From the NCBI GenBank assembly GCA_031262365.1, contig JAISHW010000062.1:1-58899 (forward strand): a stretch of 58,899 nucleotides of DNA, in the 5' to 3' direction. This stretch comes from Lentimicrobiaceae bacterium. Its GTDB lineage: Bacteria; Bacteroidota; Bacteroidia; Bacteroidales; F082. Both the position numbers and the translations under genes were made by a program. This document shows positions 58,885-58,899 of this stretch, one piece after another. The notes under the pieces were generated by a model. That model was not told the origin of the DNA. It saw nothing but the letters and a program-made list of their open reading frames with translations, and searched no databases. Every line of letters begins with the position of its first letter. Within the stretch, counting starts at the first letter, position 1.

Positions 58885-58899
58885 TAAGCCCATTCGGGC

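Larger units (their letters stand above)
58232..58899. other. Gene-free, repeat-rich stretch at the window end
   Basis: No coding frame here looks real. The stretch holds three REP-like palindromes, two inverted copies of ATATTGGTAGAAAT, several short hairpins, and a nested set of inverted repeats from 58719 to 58899. It looks like intergenic repeat DNA, perhaps linked to a flanking element beyond the window. Confidence 0.7.

Noticed and set aside
58336-58899. A possible CRISPR array or phage attachment region at the window end
   Set aside because: Repeats vary in sequence, face both ways and lack regular spacers; no cas, integrase or phage genes are present.

Overview
The window reads as an AT-rich chromosome segment from a Bacteroidota bacterium, most likely order Bacteroidales. 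The evidence is the gene content: DUF4831, DUF5063, DUF3078 and DUF1573 proteins, the alternate bacterial GlmU-like protein, a short SerA in a serC-serA-DUF1015 cluster, type B L31, and kdsA with gmhA/gmhB. A second line is that many genes are preceded by TAnnTTTG, the -7 element of the Bacteroidetes primary sigma factor. These boxes correct several start codons, because the longest frame would begin upstream of, or inside, the -7 element. No ribosomal RNA operon, complete insertion sequence, prophage or CRISPR array is visible. The organism cannot be named more precisely from the sequence alone.

Layout. 1-1500 is the C-terminal part of a type III restriction enzyme, GC-richer than its neighbours in the stretches I counted and probably accessory. 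1553-12775 is a minus-strand block: a DUF5063 protein, an Omp85-like outer membrane protein, phosphoglucomutase, RmlD, UDP-xylose synthase, UDP-glucose dehydrogenase (together a nucleotide-sugar and surface polysaccharide set), a DUF3078 protein and an S9 peptidase. A tRNA-Met follows. 13188-17411 holds a DUF1573 protein, an aminotransferase, a NamZ-type muramidase and a LolC/E-like permease. 17649-26075 holds acyl-CoA dehydrogenase and clpC facing away from gyrA and a TPR protein. 26229-32914 holds kdsA, gmhA, gmhB, a sodium:solute symporter and a peptide-binding lipoprotein. 33005-38410 holds lon, the GlmU-like protein, L31 and a LuxC-like acyl-CoA reductase. 38545-41872 is the serine operon serC-serA-DUF1015. 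42015-47061 holds arginine deiminase, a GT-C glycosyltransferase and ligA. 47043-49650 is an unfamiliar set of secreted proteins. 49783-58231 holds a MalY-type lyase, a DUF456 protein, a C69 dipeptidase, a hybrid histidine kinase, and a rarA / radical SAM / GyrI-like / DUF2750 operon. The last 668 bases carry no gene but many palindromic repeats.

How genes work together. pgm, ugd, uxs and rmlD feed nucleotide sugars. kdsA, gmhA and gmhB supply Kdo and heptose for the lipopolysaccharide core. NamZ, the alternate GlmU and the C69/S9 peptidases belong to envelope turnover and secreted proteolysis. lon and clpC cover proteostasis; gyrA, ligA and rarA cover DNA metabolism.

Most interesting signals. 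(1) Two copies of a 122-bp hairpin-forming element with terminal inverted repeats and 4-bp target duplications (10535-10656 and 51585-51706), each placed just after the stop codon of a peptidase gene: a non-autonomous MITE-like family. (2) Two adjacent, homologous small secreted proteins sharing a YGK(G/A)G and CPx6CA signature, next to a secreted protein with a CPRC thioredoxin-like motif (47043-49650), not matched to any system I know. (3) A histidine kinase whose ATP-binding domain lacks the G1 box. (4) SerA with the catalytic His replaced by Lys, and a DUF1015 protein with a DGHHR motif in the same operon. (5) A perfect 16-bp palindrome shared by the divergent clpC and gyrA promoters.
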